Positions 19,627-32,454 of a stretch of DNA of 64,000 bases are shown here, one piece after another. The stretch's first letter is position 1, and each line of letters opens with the position of its first letter. The position numbers were made by a program, and so were the translations under genes. Below the pieces are notes generated by a model. That model ran no database searches and was not told where the DNA came from. It worked only from the letters and a program-made list of their open reading frames with translations. Location: NCBI GenBank assembly GCA_037179515.1, contig JAXCGZ010009466.1, positions 73,501-137,500 of the forward strand, in the 5' to 3' direction. This DNA comes from Halocaridina rubra (taxonomy: Eukaryota > Arthropoda > Malacostraca > Decapoda > Atyidae).

Positions 19627-22014
19627 ACACCATATTTTTTCTTATTCCACCAAGAAGTTTTCTTACAGAACTTCAATCTATGACCTTTCGTTGTAGAACC
19701 ACCCATATTAAGGTATTATTCCCTATTAGATAAGTCAACACCATAAATGATTTTCAAAACCATTATCACATCGACACTGTTTCTTTTATCTTCGAGTAGT
19801 GGGCAAGTCTAATTCTTCAGCCTTTCCTTAAAACTGAGATTTCATATCTCTCACAAGTTTGTACCAATTTTCTGAACTTCCTCCATTTTTTTCTATATAT
19901 ATTTCTTAAGTGCAGATTCCAGCAAAGAGTTGCATATTCAAGCTTGAGCCTCACATAAATCGTGTATAGATTCTAAATGAAATTGTCCCTATGCTATTAG
20001 GCCACCTTTATGTTTTCTAAGAGAGCATTCAATTCCTTTATTATATAATTTATATGCAATTCCAGAGGCTAATCTGCCAATTCATTTACCTTCACATATC
20101 TTTCATTCTCAGATTTTTTAAGATCTTCTGCTATTCAATATATAAATATATGCCTTCTTCCACTCTTCTTCATTATCATTACTGTATATTTTGAGGAATT
20201 TAATGTCATTAGCCACATATCTGCTCACTTATGCAGACTTTCTGGGCCTTCCAAAAGTTCTCTTGAACTATTTTCGTCTATTGCTCTATTCACAAGCTGC
20301 TTCGTCTGCGACAATATTAAAATGCGTTTACGGACTCCAGCAGATGATTTATACATTTGGGGCTTAAGTATCCCTAAAACTTATCCACGTGGAACCACAC
20401 TGTTAACCTCCCTAGGGTCAATCACTATATTCCATAATCTGATCCTCTGCTGCCTTCCTTCTGAAATAAAACTGTATCACCCCAAGGCACTTGTATACCT
20501 ATTCTTACTTAACTTGCAACTACTTAAGAAGACTCTCGTGTGGGATCGGAACAAACGCATTTTGAAAATTTTAGAATATGCAAATTGGCCAGACCACTCT
20601 ACTTGTGAGATTATGTCGGCCTCATCATGAAAAGTTGAAGCACATAAAGTGAAAAGATATGCTATAACTTTGCTAGCTTTGCAGTTCAATGAAACAGGTT
20701 CATAGATTAGAGCTGTGTCTCTCCATCAATTTTTGAAGATAGACACTACACTTGCTTGCTTTAGATATCTTAAAACCTCCCCAGATTCCAGCGACCTTTC
20801 AATATGATGCCATTACTTAAGCTAATAGTGCAGCACATTTCATGAGGGCGTAAGGGATATTCCATCAACACTTTGCATACTTCTCTAGCTGAGAAGATGA
20901 TGGTTCTCTAATACCGGCTCCTGTTATCTCATCTTTGCAATATAAGGGGGGTAAAGTGCTTTCATGTGAATACCAATTGAAATTCCCTGTTCAATTCTCC
21001 GTAGGTCACTTTACCTGTTTCTGGAATGCTTTCGTCTTCCCTTTCCAACAGTAAAACTAGTTTTTGACATTTAATTTCCCCTTTAAAATCTCTTTCATAT
21101 GCCCCTCCACCTCTCTCCTTATACACTGATCCCCATTTCCGAAGCATTTATAACTTTCCTCCTAATACACCTATTCCAGCATGTGTCTATCCTCTACATC
21201 GTCCTTTTACATTCGTTTCGTAGCCCTTTCTCTTTGGCATTACTTATTCCTATTTTCGTAGATTATATGCAACATCGAACTATCAACTCATATTCCTAGC
21301 AAGATATTTTGTACATCTCCTGAACAGTTTTTCTTTTCATAAAATCAGTCCTCCAGTCAATGCCTGGAAGAAATTCGCTAATTCTCTTGTGCTCTCTGTT
21401 CGGATATTTTTTCCTCATTTATTTCTCTGTCCCCTTACTTTCGGACAGAATATCCTCGATGATGCACTCAATCTTTTACTACGAGGTCAATCAATGATGG
21501 TTCATCTCCTTTCTTAGTCCTTGTTGGTTCCATTACTTGTTGGTGCAAATAAAACTCCATTGCATACAATCTTGCCCCAAAAGAAACCTCTTCACTGTGT
21601 AGATCGATATTATTCAAATCTACTTTTCCTGTGAAAGAAATCCACTCTAATTGATATTCTACACTATCTTTTACGCACAAAGGTTAATATTGAGATTTTT
21701 TGATGGATGACATATCACATCTATTATAATGTTCCACAAGCCCGAATTCATGAGAGCGACGATAAACTCTTTGAAAGGAATTGTTTTTTAAGTAATGTTA
21801 AAAAGTTCACCCTGGAACCTTTCACTGACTTACAACGTTTTCCTTCACTCAGTCCTCTCAGCTTTGTCTGTCGTTATTATTTTGTAGTCAACAGGAAAAA
21901 TGTAATACTGTATATTTCTTCGCCTGGTTTTCTCTGTGATTGCTATTATATTTGCTTTTCCTTCATATCCTGTCGATAACACATAAGACGGTATACACCA
22001 ATGAACATATACTC

Positions 22015-22015
<1 letters not shown>
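19627..22015 (-). mobile_element. CR1-like LINE, older decayed copy E
   Basis: Minus strand. Relics of the C-terminal domain near 19640-20300, reverse transcriptase near 20300-20960, then endonuclease pieces (LDLNN..., HQQVMEPTRTKKGDEPSLIDL near 21500, and ANIIAITEKTRRRN near 21950). Heavily mutated and with many stops, clearly older than copy B, which lies against its 3' side. Confidence 0.75.

Positions 22016-22017
<2 letters not shown>

Positions 22018-22084
<67 letters not shown>
22018..22084. repeat. (AAT)n microsatellite
   Basis: About 66 bp of pure AAT repeat, 50 bp from a complementary (TTA)n tract. Confidence 0.97.
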
Positions 22085-22085
<1 letters not shown>

Positions 22086-22132
22086 GTTTCGATCATTATA
22101 ATGTCTTTTTAAGAAGAATGCTAAATTTGAAC

Positions 22133-22206
<74 letters not shown>
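22133..22206. repeat. (TTA)n microsatellite
   Basis: About 73 bp of TTA repeat. Together with the AAT tract at 22018 it forms an inverted pair able to fold into a long hairpin. Confidence 0.97.
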
Positions 22207-22207
<1 letters not shown>

Positions 22208-22209
22208 TG

Positions 22210-22511
22210 TGGACTAAGTTTTTATTCAGTGAAATATTGAATTAGTCCCTGTTTTATATTATGAAGAAATGGACTTGCTGCTCAATACTCTATAGTACTA
22301 AAAGGAAGAAGAGGAAGTAATGTATACATTTCCTGCCATTTATCTCACAGAGGGAGGATTCCATGTTATTAATTTAGGTATGCTATTTCTGGGATTACTT
22401 TAGCTTTATGTCAAATATTACACCCTCTTTTAGGTACCATAAATCGTTCAGGCTGTGAATCGCATGGATAATTCAGTATAATATGAACAAATATTTATGA
22501 AAATCTTGTTC
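22210..22511. other. no gene seen
   Basis: AT-rich sequence between the (TTA)n tract and a SINE; nothing recognised. Confidence 0.5.
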
Positions 22512-22705
22512 TTAATGTGATGTGATCGGTGTCAAGTCACAGACTCCCTTGTCTGTTAAGGGTTAGGACGGTGCCTTCTTGCGAATGACTTTGGTTTTGA
22601 CAAGTGCAACCGTTACCTTGAGTGAATGCCCTTTTTAACCTTAGACCATGGCAAGCCTCGACCTGACAAATCAGAGTAGCGAACGTTACCAGTCGGCCAG
22701 TGTCT
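22512..22705 (-). mobile_element. tRNA-derived SINE, family S2, diverged copy
   Basis: Aligns with 14213-14405: shared TTAGACCATGGC, GAATGCCC, GGTGCCTTCTT and GTCGGCCA segments. The B-box has decayed (GGTCGAGGC). Minus orientation. Confidence 0.65.
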
Positions 22706-25700
22706 TAGTCTACTTCTTAATGCATAGAAATACTATAGTTGAAACACATTGTTATAATGACCCTTGGATATATTGCAGTGGTTACAGAGAAACACCAGAG
22801 AGCTAAGTTGTCAAGGCTTCACGAGCCAGATTTGAACTTAACCTTTAATTATATCACTTCCTGTGATAACAGAATTTTTCGTATAGCAACGTAAAAGCAA
22901 TTGTCAAAGTGAAGACGGGTCGATCACTTGAAATTAATGCACAATTTGCATTATATTTCGTTTGCTTAAAGGAATAGTAATTTCATACAAAGGGAGAGGT
23001 TAGGATTTTTTTGAAAGTTAGTAGTTTTCATCGCCTTATTTTGTCCAGTTAGTAAAATGCAAAATTTATTTTAGCTATTCACTCACAAAAGCTTCAGTAG
23101 TGCAGTTTCACAGATGAATGTATTGCTGAGGAATTACTATTCATTATATCCCACCCTGGCATACGTTACCATAATTTGATTAGGTCAAGGTTTGTTTTAT
23201 GCACATTGCCATAATGCCTATTTATCCCGTATCTAATTATAATTATTTGACTTACATGGATAATACAAACGTCACTTACTCCTGGAAAGCTTTTACTTTG
23301 GTAAAAATCACACATATATATTTATTATTAAGTATTAATAAAAATTAAAATCAGAGAGTGTACCATTATATACCCGAGAGACGAGACGGACACTGGCAAT
23401 TATAATCACATCAAAAATCACTTATTGAAATAAAAGTTTTATATTAAATATTATCTGCATACTGTCCACCACTATGACCTAAAAATTACAGACATATTAA
23501 CTCACAATACACTGGAGATTTCAAGACCTGTTCCTGGCTATTCAGGTGTGACTTGTACTGAACGTGCCCCAGAGCTTCTCACTCAGTGGGAATGTCTGTT
23601 TGGTATATTTGGTGTTTGCACATACTTCTTCTTGTTCTAATATTTATGTATATCTGTGATAAATGTATTTTGTATTCAGCCTGCATTATTCATTATTACG
23701 TCGTAATTTGGTGTATTTATAAATGGCTATTGTGGTTTTACTAATACAATACCGGTACATCTTTTTAACAAAGGTTCCAATTGGCAACCATTCTCAAAGC
23801 CATATCTAGGAAAAATGTCAGATTGGTAAATTTACTGGAGAATTTTACTGGTACTCTCTTTGTCATTCTCTTTCCTCTTGTAGGTTTATGCCAAAGAAGA
23901 CATTACTGGCATGCTCAGCCTGCATTTGTTACCAAGAATACCTTGTCGTTTATTATTGTTTTGTATTATGTAAAATAACTAGTTGCCAACTATGACATGT
24001 GCCCAGGTTCCCAACATAACTTGAGTTGGTGGCAGACCAGTTGTGACTTGTAACTAAGCACGCAAGTACTGGCACTAATTTCACCGCAATCATGTATGCA
24101 GCTGGCAGAAAAAAGATCCAATATGGATTTACTTTGAGAGAATTGTAATTAACCTTTTCATGCTAATTTTTGAGCCAAACTATACCCACAGCAAAAATGA
24201 GACACAGAGAAAGCCTCTTCTTCATATTACGAGAAAGGGTATAAACATATTGCTCAGAAAAAAAAGTTATGCAATATTGTATAGCAATCAAATATGAATG
24301 AGTAAATGTGTGAAATTAAAAAAAGAAATCGCTTCTAAAAAAAATCGATTTTTAAACATTTTTATACAAAAAAAATCTGATTTTTTTTCCAACCCTGTTA
24401 GCCACACTGCTGTTTAAGCACCTAAATTATCCTTAACAAGTTATGTAACTAAGTAACTCATCTACCTAAGCTAACTTAACATGGGTATTTAACAGAACTC
24501 CCTCTGGTTTTGCTTATTATTAATCATTCACCATAAATATATTTGCATGTTTTTTTTACCAATTTAACAGAACTCCCTCTGGTTTTGCTTATTATTAATC
24601 ATTCACCATAAATATATTTGCATGATTATTTACCAGAGTAAAAGTGTTTTAGGAGTGAATGCTGTGAGTTTTAGACATATATGCCTAAGATATACCATTT
24701 GGTAAGGTAAAAATACAAGTTATGGCGAAGTGCATAAAGCAAATTTTAACCGTAGATTATCTACTCTTCTAGCTTGGCCTATGTAACATGCTAGATATGG
24801 TTACGAAATTGACATAATCTGAATGAGGGTACAGTAATTCACATCATTTCGGTCACACGTTTTCTCATTGGCTAGGTAAGGCTAGGAAAAGTATAGATGT
24901 AAATTGTGCATATACACTGTACTATAAACTGCCTAACAACCCTAGAACAACCTAGCTTTCCTAAGTAGTGTGGTTATCATGTGCAACGTTTTAGTTAAAA
25001 TTGCCAGTATATTTATTGTTAGTAGATAAATAGGAGCTAAAGAATGTTAAAATATTTTTCTTTGAAGATTGTTCCTTAGATATTGTTGTCATTTTAAGAT
25101 ACTGGTAAGAACTCATTATGGCTAGTATAATATTACTTTGACTGAATGGTAAATTTATTGTAATATTGATATTACTTAAGTAAATCGAGTAGTTGGAGGT
25201 AACTCTTGGTTTGGAGATGCTTTATTAATTTTTTTTACCGCCAATTGTATTATTACCCTACTAAATAGAGTTGTAACATCAGAACTGTGGAGACGAGGGG
25301 TAAGATTTTAGTTGAATATAATTAAAGATTTTTAAAGTAGAATAAACTTGATAAAGTTTTCAAAAAAATTAATGATTAATAAGTATAAATTTGTATAAGA
25401 TTACTGTGTATTGAAGGAGGTTTTGTAGGTTCTTGCAAGGTAAGAGAGAATGTTTAGAGGTTTTTGAATGGATAGATTTGAATATGAATAGAAAGATGCT
25501 TAGATATGTCCATCCTTCAAGGGCGAGTCTTAATTACGAATTGGATGTCAAAAACTTACAGATTGGTAATTTTATATTTTCAAGCTGGGCTTTTATTGTT
25601 TAATATGGTTTTGCATATTATAATTAAAATTAATTTTCTTAAGAGTAGGTAAGTTCTTCAGTATGGCTTTTAACTCCTGGTTTTGTTATCTTCTGGAAAA

Positions 25701-25737
25701 ATCCCTCCCAGAATTTCTGTTTACTGTACAAGTGACA
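22706..25737. other. 3 kb without recognised genes
   Basis: AT-rich intergenic sequence. The only structure noted is a 63-bp direct duplication (24487-24549 and 24562-24624, offset 75 bp). No splice-bounded conserved coding sequence was found. Confidence 0.5.
24487..24624. repeat. 75-bp-period direct duplication
   Basis: ATTTAACAGAACTCCCTCTG and the following 43 bp occur twice with no difference seen; the 12-bp spacer is T-rich. Confidence 0.9.
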
Positions 25738-25890
25738 ACCCCCTTAGGGAGGGGGGATAGAATTCTTCCTCTGTGTTCCCTTGCATGTCGTAAGAGTCGA
25801 TTGAATGAGGCGAAGCAAGGGGACTGGGAATCCTCTACTTTGTATTTTTTCTTCCCAAAGAGTATAGTACAAGTGACAAATGTAATAATA
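25738..25890 (+). mobile_element. 5' UTR fragment of RTE-like LINE
   Basis: Matches the start of the RTE-like LINE at 32.6 kb: a G-rich GGAGGGGGGATAGAATTCTT, CCTTGCATGTCGTAAGAGTC, GGGAATCCTC and TTTGTATTTTTT occur in the same order. No coding part remains. Confidence 0.6.
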
Positions 25891-25928
25891 GGCATAGTAA
25901 AAAGCCGTGCTTCCACAGTCTTTATTGC

Positions 25929-28400
25929 AGTTTTTTTTTCTTTTTTTTTACACTGGGACAGGCAAAAACTGCCTTCAACATTAAAGGCCCGGGCACGAGA
26001 AAACACCAAGACGAAGGAAAAGAAAAAGGTTAAGGAGAAGACAGAGATGAGGTTACGTCACACAAAGGAAAACGACAGACAGAAATAACAGTCAAAGTAC
26101 AGAGGACCCAGAGATATGGAGGACTAGGCCTTGAGATGACGATAGATCTGCATTATGAAGGATGATAGGTCATAAGAATTAGGAAAGACATAAGGAGGAA
26201 GAGAGTTCCAGAGTCTGGAGGTAGATAGGAAGAAGCAGTCACTGCACCGATCAATTCGAGAGCTACAAATAATCTCCACACAGTACCTGTGAGATGAGGC
26301 CACTTGGCGAGTGTTATGCGGCCTCGGCAGTGGGAGAGGGATGTAACTCGCCAACTCATCAGAGCAGCAATAGAAGTAGTAACGATAGGAAAGAGAAAGG
26401 GAAGATTCCTTGTGGCAAAGAGAGAGAGAATCCAGATTAGAAGAAAGAGAAGGATCATTAATGAGTGTGACTGCCTTAGCTTCAACCTTATCAAGGTGTG
26501 TGAACAGTAATGTAAGCAGGGACGGATAAGACTATAGATTTTAAGTAACTGTAAAGAGGAAAAGTAATGACGAAAACGAAACAAAACCCCCAATTTTTTG
26601 GATGAAGATTTAGATATTTGGATTATGTGATTCCTCCAAGACAATTTAGAGGCTATATGGATTCTTAATATGTTCATAGAATTAAGAGGGTAAATTTCTT
26701 AGATTTGAAGACAACAGGATTATCAGGAGGAGAAGAAGATAAAAAGATAGCCAGAAACTGTGTCTTGGAGGCATTGAATTTAACTAAATTTTGAGTGTCC
26801 CACTCAGATACCCTCTGCAAATCGGAGTTGAGAGTAGAAGATGAAGGATAGATACTGGTTGAAAGAATGAGGCTAAAAACATGGCAAATTACGGGAGCCA
26901 GTTCATCTGCAAATTCCTTAAGGAACCTTGCAGGGATTCCATCGGGACCAGATGCCTTGTTCGTCTTTAGGGAGCAAAGAACCTTATGAACTTTGCTTGA
27001 AGAAAGGATAAGGGAGGGCATAGGATTAGAGAGGGGAAAAGATTGAGGAACCAGTGTGCTAGAATCGTTTACAGAAGAGTCAGCAGGAAAATGAGAGCCA
27101 AAGAGAGTGGCTTTGTCTGTGGGAGAGCAAGCTATAGAACCATCAGAACGAATGAAAGGGGGAAAGCTCAAGTTACAGAAGTTTTTGGAGAGGTTTTTGG
27201 CTAAGGACCAGAAGTATTTGTCAGTGGGAGAGGAGTTAAGGTCATCAACTTTCCTTCATATAAATGAAGCCTTAGACCTTTGAATCTGAACAGTACAGCG
27301 ATTCCTAGGTACAATAAAAGCAGAGTGAGTTAAATCGGAAGGAAAGGCTTGGTTTGATTGGTGTGCCCGATTCCTGGCCATGGAGCAGGCACATTCAAAC
27401 CAAGGATTAGGTCTTTAGGGGGAGAGAAAGTTTTTGTAGAAGAGGGAATGTACGCCTCCATTCTCGAGGTCATGATCTTGGCAACATTTAGAGATACCTG
27501 ATCAGGGTTGCGGGATCGATAGCAGTAATCATCCCATGGGAAGTTAAAGAGGAAGTTACGCAAATATTTATGTTGGATACATTCAGAGTGCTAAAGGAGG
27601 CGCTGAGTAGGAGGGATTGTTGGTGGGGGAGCGAAAATGGAAGATATTGAGATCATAGAGTGGTCATATTTACCAAGAGGGGAAAGCACAGAATAAGAGT
27701 AGTTTGAAGGGTTAGAAGTAAGAAATGGTCAAGAGTGTTTGCAGCATGTTTGTGACGATCAGGAACACGAGTAGGATGTTTGATAATTTGCTCCAGATCG
27801 TGAGTAATAGAGAAAGCAAGGGCCTCGCTTCCTCCCACATCAGTGTGAGAAGAATTAAGCCACTCACTGTGGTGTACATTGAAGTCTCCAATGTAGAGAA
27901 CTTCGGCATGTGGGTGAGAAGATAACAATGACTCATGGCATGAGGACAGATATTCAAAGAAAGACACAAACTTGGTGGAGTTTAGAGAACAGTAGCAGAA
28001 GCAAAAGAAAATAGTGGTAGTGGAGAGATAGATTTTTTAACCAGAGAACATCAAAGTCAGGAGATTCAAGGTCCATGAGCCTCGCAATAGGTGTGGTAGT
28101 GTTGCAGTAGGCACAGACCCCACCTTTGGAACGAAAACGAGTTTACAGATTATAGTGAGAGATTTGAAATGGGTCAGTGGAAGCATGTATAGACAGATGG
28201 GTTTCAGATAGGAGGAGAGGGTTAGGGAGGAAAATACCCAAGTGTTGTTCCACACACGAAAGATTAGAGTTCAGCCCAAGAATGTTTGAATAGTGAAGAG
28301 TGAAAGAAGCAAATCTATTGGGAGGTGCAAAGTTAAGGGTAGAACCATTACTACCACCAGGTATGTCTGCCCTCAAGCCAATAGTGGAGTCATCACGACC
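25929..28400 (-). mobile_element. Jockey-like LINE (L) lacking the RT core
   Basis: Minus-strand non-LTR element. The endonuclease start at 28376-28030 includes NILGLNSNLSCVEQHLG and LLLSETHLS. The middle at 27970-27650 has VLYIGDFNVHHSEWLNSS and a HPTRVPDRHKHAANTLDHF segment. The RT N-terminus at 27170-26850 has LKTNKASGPDGIPARFLKEF. The thumb and C-terminus at 26830-26124 have KFNASKTQFLA and [20 protein letters not shown]. The RT fingers-palm with the catalytic Asp box is deleted between STSIYP and STLNSDLQRV near 26850. A 3' UTR with an A-rich end lies at 25929-26110. Several frameshifts; inactive. Confidence 0.85.
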
Positions 28401-28531
28401 CGTGGGATTCTTCGCACCCCGCTATGCCGGGTACTGGCGGCCATTAGGTGTGAACCTTCCATAAATAATATCAAATATGAGGAAAAAGAGACAGATGTGG
28501 GGAGTGTTGTGACGTCAAATGTAATGGAATA

Positions 28532-28758
28532 GCAAGAGTTGTGTAATGAATACGCCAGAATATTCAGTGTATATGTAGCCTGCTGGCTAGTACAGTGGTA
28601 ACGCGCTGGCTTCGCATTCACGAGGTCGAAAGATCGGTCCCCGTCCAAGACCGAGAGTTTAAGCTGTTTACTGGCAGGAACTGCTGTGGGTGGACATCAC
28701 AGTGGGGGGTTGGGGCTTGTCCTGGCTGACGAATACCCATTGTAAAATGGAAATAAAG

Positions 28759-28793
<35 letters not shown>

Positions 28794-28898
28794 GAAGGAA
28801 GACTCAACCCGGAACTGTCTGGACCAGTCTTAGTTGTATCCTAATACCTTCAGTTGTAGTCTTTCAATGGGCGGCTGGTGCCATGGCCAACCTACTAA
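28532..28898 (-). mobile_element. S3 SINE-like element split by an S1 SINE
   Basis: Left part 28532-28578 (GAATATTCAGTGTA...) and right part 28793-28898 (GAAGGAAGACTC, CTGTCTGGACCAG, GGGCGGCTGGTGCCATGGCC) match the contiguous copies at 7081 and 32820. The 3' third is truncated. A tRNA-derived SINE occupies 28579-28792. Confidence 0.7.
28579..28792 (+). mobile_element. tRNA-derived SINE, family S1
   Basis: Plus strand. A-box-like TAGTACAGTGGTAACGCGC and B-box-like region GATCGGTCCCCGTCC, a body with CAGTGGGGGGTTGGGGC, and a 3' tail GAATACCCATTGTAAAATGG, AAATAAAG, then (TTA)n. The tail nearly matches the 3' end of the L2/CR1-group LINE ending at 62438. Inserted within an S3 element. A second S1 copy at 44304 has the tRNA part but a different tail. 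Confidence 0.85.
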
Positions 28899-31800
28899 CC
28901 ATAAGCTACTGTACCCTATTGAAGCACTTCAGCAGAATGAATTTGGTTTCAGTCATAAAGTAAAGTTGACATAGATACTGCACGATCTGTTGAACAACAG
29001 ATCTTGCATCCTATGCTGTTAAATTAATGTATATGGCATATAAGTTTGTTTTGCTGTTAAGATAATATGATCTATTCTTCTTTTCTTTTGTAGGCGACAA
29101 GGAGAATGATTTTATGAATGGTAAGTGACCAGATAACAAATATTACCTCTGTGTGTTGTGCTGATTCTAGCTCACATAAATTTCTATAACTTATAGTCTT
29201 ATATTTGTTTAGAAATAAGAGTATTAGGAAGTTGTTTACATATTCATACTAGTTACTAATATCAACTAATGCTCTTTACAATTTTCCCACTGAGACTGCA
29301 GTTCTACTAATTTTGTGTCTTTACTGTTAGTACACCTAGCATACTAGAGTTATTATTTTTAGAAAAAATTTTGCTTGAAAAGGCAGTATTTCATCTTTAA
29401 TAATAAATGTATATCATACACTGTATCCTGATTTACATTATTATTATTGAATAGAACAATATTACCATTTTTAAGATATGTTCCTTCCTTACCAGGAATA
29501 TTTTCTCTGCTGTTCACTTAATTTGCATCAGTATATGTATATATTGGAAAATCAAGTAGTTATATTACCTGTTTGTTAATTACTGATACTTTTAATGTAT
29601 ATTTATGCTTTTTTTGGTTCCTTAATCATTAAATTGTGGCTTACAGCTTTTTCTGGGATTGATGTGTTGGTATTTTGCTTTGAGGACTTAAATATGCTTT
29701 ACAGATAGCCAGGTGTTAGTTGTTTATTTAGATATGCTCTTATTACTCCTTTGCTGATGAAACATTGCTTGGCTTTGGTTTATCTTTCATTGGATGAGTT
29801 GGTTAAATATTTCCTGTTGACACCTTGCATTTTTTCTCATCTTCTTTAATCATATATGAGATCTTCAAGTAGCAGTGTACAGTATAATAGATTATCATAT
29901 AGATATCTTTGTAATACAGTACTTATAAGTATTTTCTTTGGTTCTTGAGGTGTAAAGTTCTTCCATATACTGAACTCTCATTTTACTGTAATTATTATGC
30001 TTTTAGTACATATTTATACAGATTGTAGATACTGTTGCACATTTAATGAGTCTAAGAATTTATTAGTTAATACAGAATAATACATGACAGTTTTCTGTGT
30101 TGTGACTCTCTATGCAAGTACTTTTGTTCTCTCTCATTCTCAGACTAATTATGGCTTATCAGTGATCAACTGAAGTATGCACAAGTATCGTTATGTATCT
30201 CTCCCTTTTCGCTTTTACTTTTAAATACAATGACAGACATATACTATTTCAGTTATTCACAATTAAGATTCATACGGTGATCATCCTTTGGATTACTGCA
30301 CTGTTTTACATGTTAATGATTTTTTATATATGAATATAATGCAATGGTTGCCAGAAAGCATAATGGAAAAAATATTATTTTTAAGAACAATTATGTCTTA
30401 CCCTTTTACCTCAATTTTTATTTTTTTAAAGTTTTGGCTACACTGCGAGGTTCATTTAGATATGGCAGCTATATTAGTAAAAGTTACTCTATTTGCACAT
30501 ACCATAATCTGTGATTATGTGATTTCTTTTCATATGCAAAAAGTATTTCTTAAAATAATAAGTACTTATTATTTTAGATTACAGTACTTAACTATAAAAT
30601 GAAATCTATTTTATCATCTACGAGTATAAGGAATTTGCTGTGCTTCTTTGAAAAAAAAAAAAAAATGAAATCATGATTTGTACTACACATTAAAGTATAA
30701 TGAGAATGAAAGATAGACTGTCGTGAAGTAAAGCATTTATATTGGGAAATGACACTGTTAACTGTTTTATGCTGAATATTATTAAGTCGTAATATAATCT
30801 TCATGAGCAAATGTATAATTACTCATAGAAGAAAGAAAGTAACTACTGTAGAGGGGTATTAAGATGTATGTTGTGCTTGGTTATATATTTTGCGTTTAAA
30901 AAACATGAAATTTTAATATGAAAAATATGTATAAGTACAAAAAAAAACGAGTGAAGCAACTCCATTATGAATAGAGGCATAAAGAAAATATAAATTGAGG
31001 CATGGAGATTGTAAAATAATGCTGAATTACCTATTCCATTTTGAAGAAAATATGAAGTTATGATTTAAACCAGTTACATAAAAGCATATCAAAAAGATGA
31101 AAGAGACACTACTTATACGTAAAGAAAGACATTAAGACCATAAAATAACACTCTGTTAACTGCCAATGACAGTACCTAAAAATAAGTTATCATTAACTCA
31201 TCTAAAAGTTGAGCCGTAAGAGTTTTTTTACTTGTCAATTTGTTGCCAAGACATAGTTAAGGTAGCTTATTCTCTTCTTTTGTTGGTATAATTAGGTTAC
31301 CATGCACTAAATTAACTTGAAGGACTTACTGTATATTTTAGTTATTTTAAGCAGTGCATCTTATTCCACTTAGATCAGTAGGTTGGGTGCTGCTTAATTA
31401 AAATAATCAAGATTATACAGCTCCATCACATTTTGCCTATCCTCGTCTCTGTGTACTTCTTTTGTGACAAATACTGAGGGATTGCCATACATAACTTCCT
31501 TACCACCTTTAGTCAACTCTTTTGACATACAGGTAATGTGAGTGTGGAATGCTTTCTCTCCATTATTAGAGATAACTGTGTAACCTCTGTACTTGAATTT
31601 AAGTATACAGCATTTGAATAAATATTTAATGTACTGCCTTTATATCAGTAACTAACTTGAGCTTTTAAAGTACTGTACCTTGATATAAAATCCTGAAAAT
31701 TTATGGTGAAATAAGGTGTGAAGATGTTTTTTATCTTTGAATCTATAAAATCGTATGTTATTGATAAAATTTTAGGGCAATCAGGAAATCCTGAGACCTG

Positions 31801-32291
31801 GTTTTGGTATTTTGCATAAATATATTCAATGTCATACTCACATTTTATAATGAGCGTGATTGACTTTGAGCAAATAATTATGATAAGAGAGAGGCGAAAA
31901 ATTTTGAATGTTTGCACTTCATTTTCTTCTTTTGGATAAATCTTTTCTGCTGATTTTGGCATAACAATGGAATATATATTTAATAAAAGTTAAATTTTGT
32001 TAACTACTTTATGAAAAACACACCAATGTTCAAAAGATTTTTTTAATTCTGAGCTACATGACAGGCATATGTAAGGCATACCATATGCATATTGACCAGT
32101 GGCCTTCTTTATCTCATTGTGTGCTTATTATAAGTGATGTGTATATGAACTAGTGTAAAAATGTAGGTTTCTCATCAATGTACAAGGCAATCTCATACCT
32201 GATTCCATTTATTAGTGGCAGAGACTATTTTAATCATATCCACAGAAACTAACCTGAATGTAGCAAGATGTCAGTATGGTTTTCATTTCAG
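28899..32291. other. 3.4 kb without recognised coding sequence
   Basis: AT-rich sequence upstream of the sorting nexin coding exons; it probably contains the promoter and non-coding 5' exon(s). One possible 27-nt exon is noted at 29094-29120. No repeat family was recognised apart from simple A/T runs. Confidence 0.5.
29094..29120 (+). other. possible non-coding micro-exon
   Basis: A pyrimidine-rich tract ending TTTTGTAG precedes 27 nt, immediately followed by GTAAGT. Spliced to the 32292 acceptor it would add only untranslated leader: its ATGs run into stops before the nexin start. Evidence is splice-site shape only. Confidence 0.2.
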
Positions 32292-32454
32292 GTGGGGTGA
32301 TTTCATAATGATAAGAGCGTACATTCCCCGATATCGGCTTGTTGAAGGAGAGAGTGGCAGGAGTCACTACGTGTACACTGTAGAGGTTTGCTACCTAGGG
32401 AAAGTCCATCGCATTGAGAAGCGATACTCTGCCTTTCATAGCTTGTACAAAGAG
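32292..32454 (+). CDS. sorting nexin first coding exon
   Basis: TTTTCATTTCAG acceptor before 32292, 16 nt of leader, ATG at 32308, donor GTGAAT at 32455. It encodes 49 codons ending SLYKE, phase 0. The acceptor shows that at least one upstream non-coding exon exists. Confidence 0.85.

Noticed and set aside
25663..26088. 141-residue open frame
   Set aside because: It runs through an RTE 5' UTR fragment and the antisense 3' UTR of a Jockey-like LINE, so it is chance coding.
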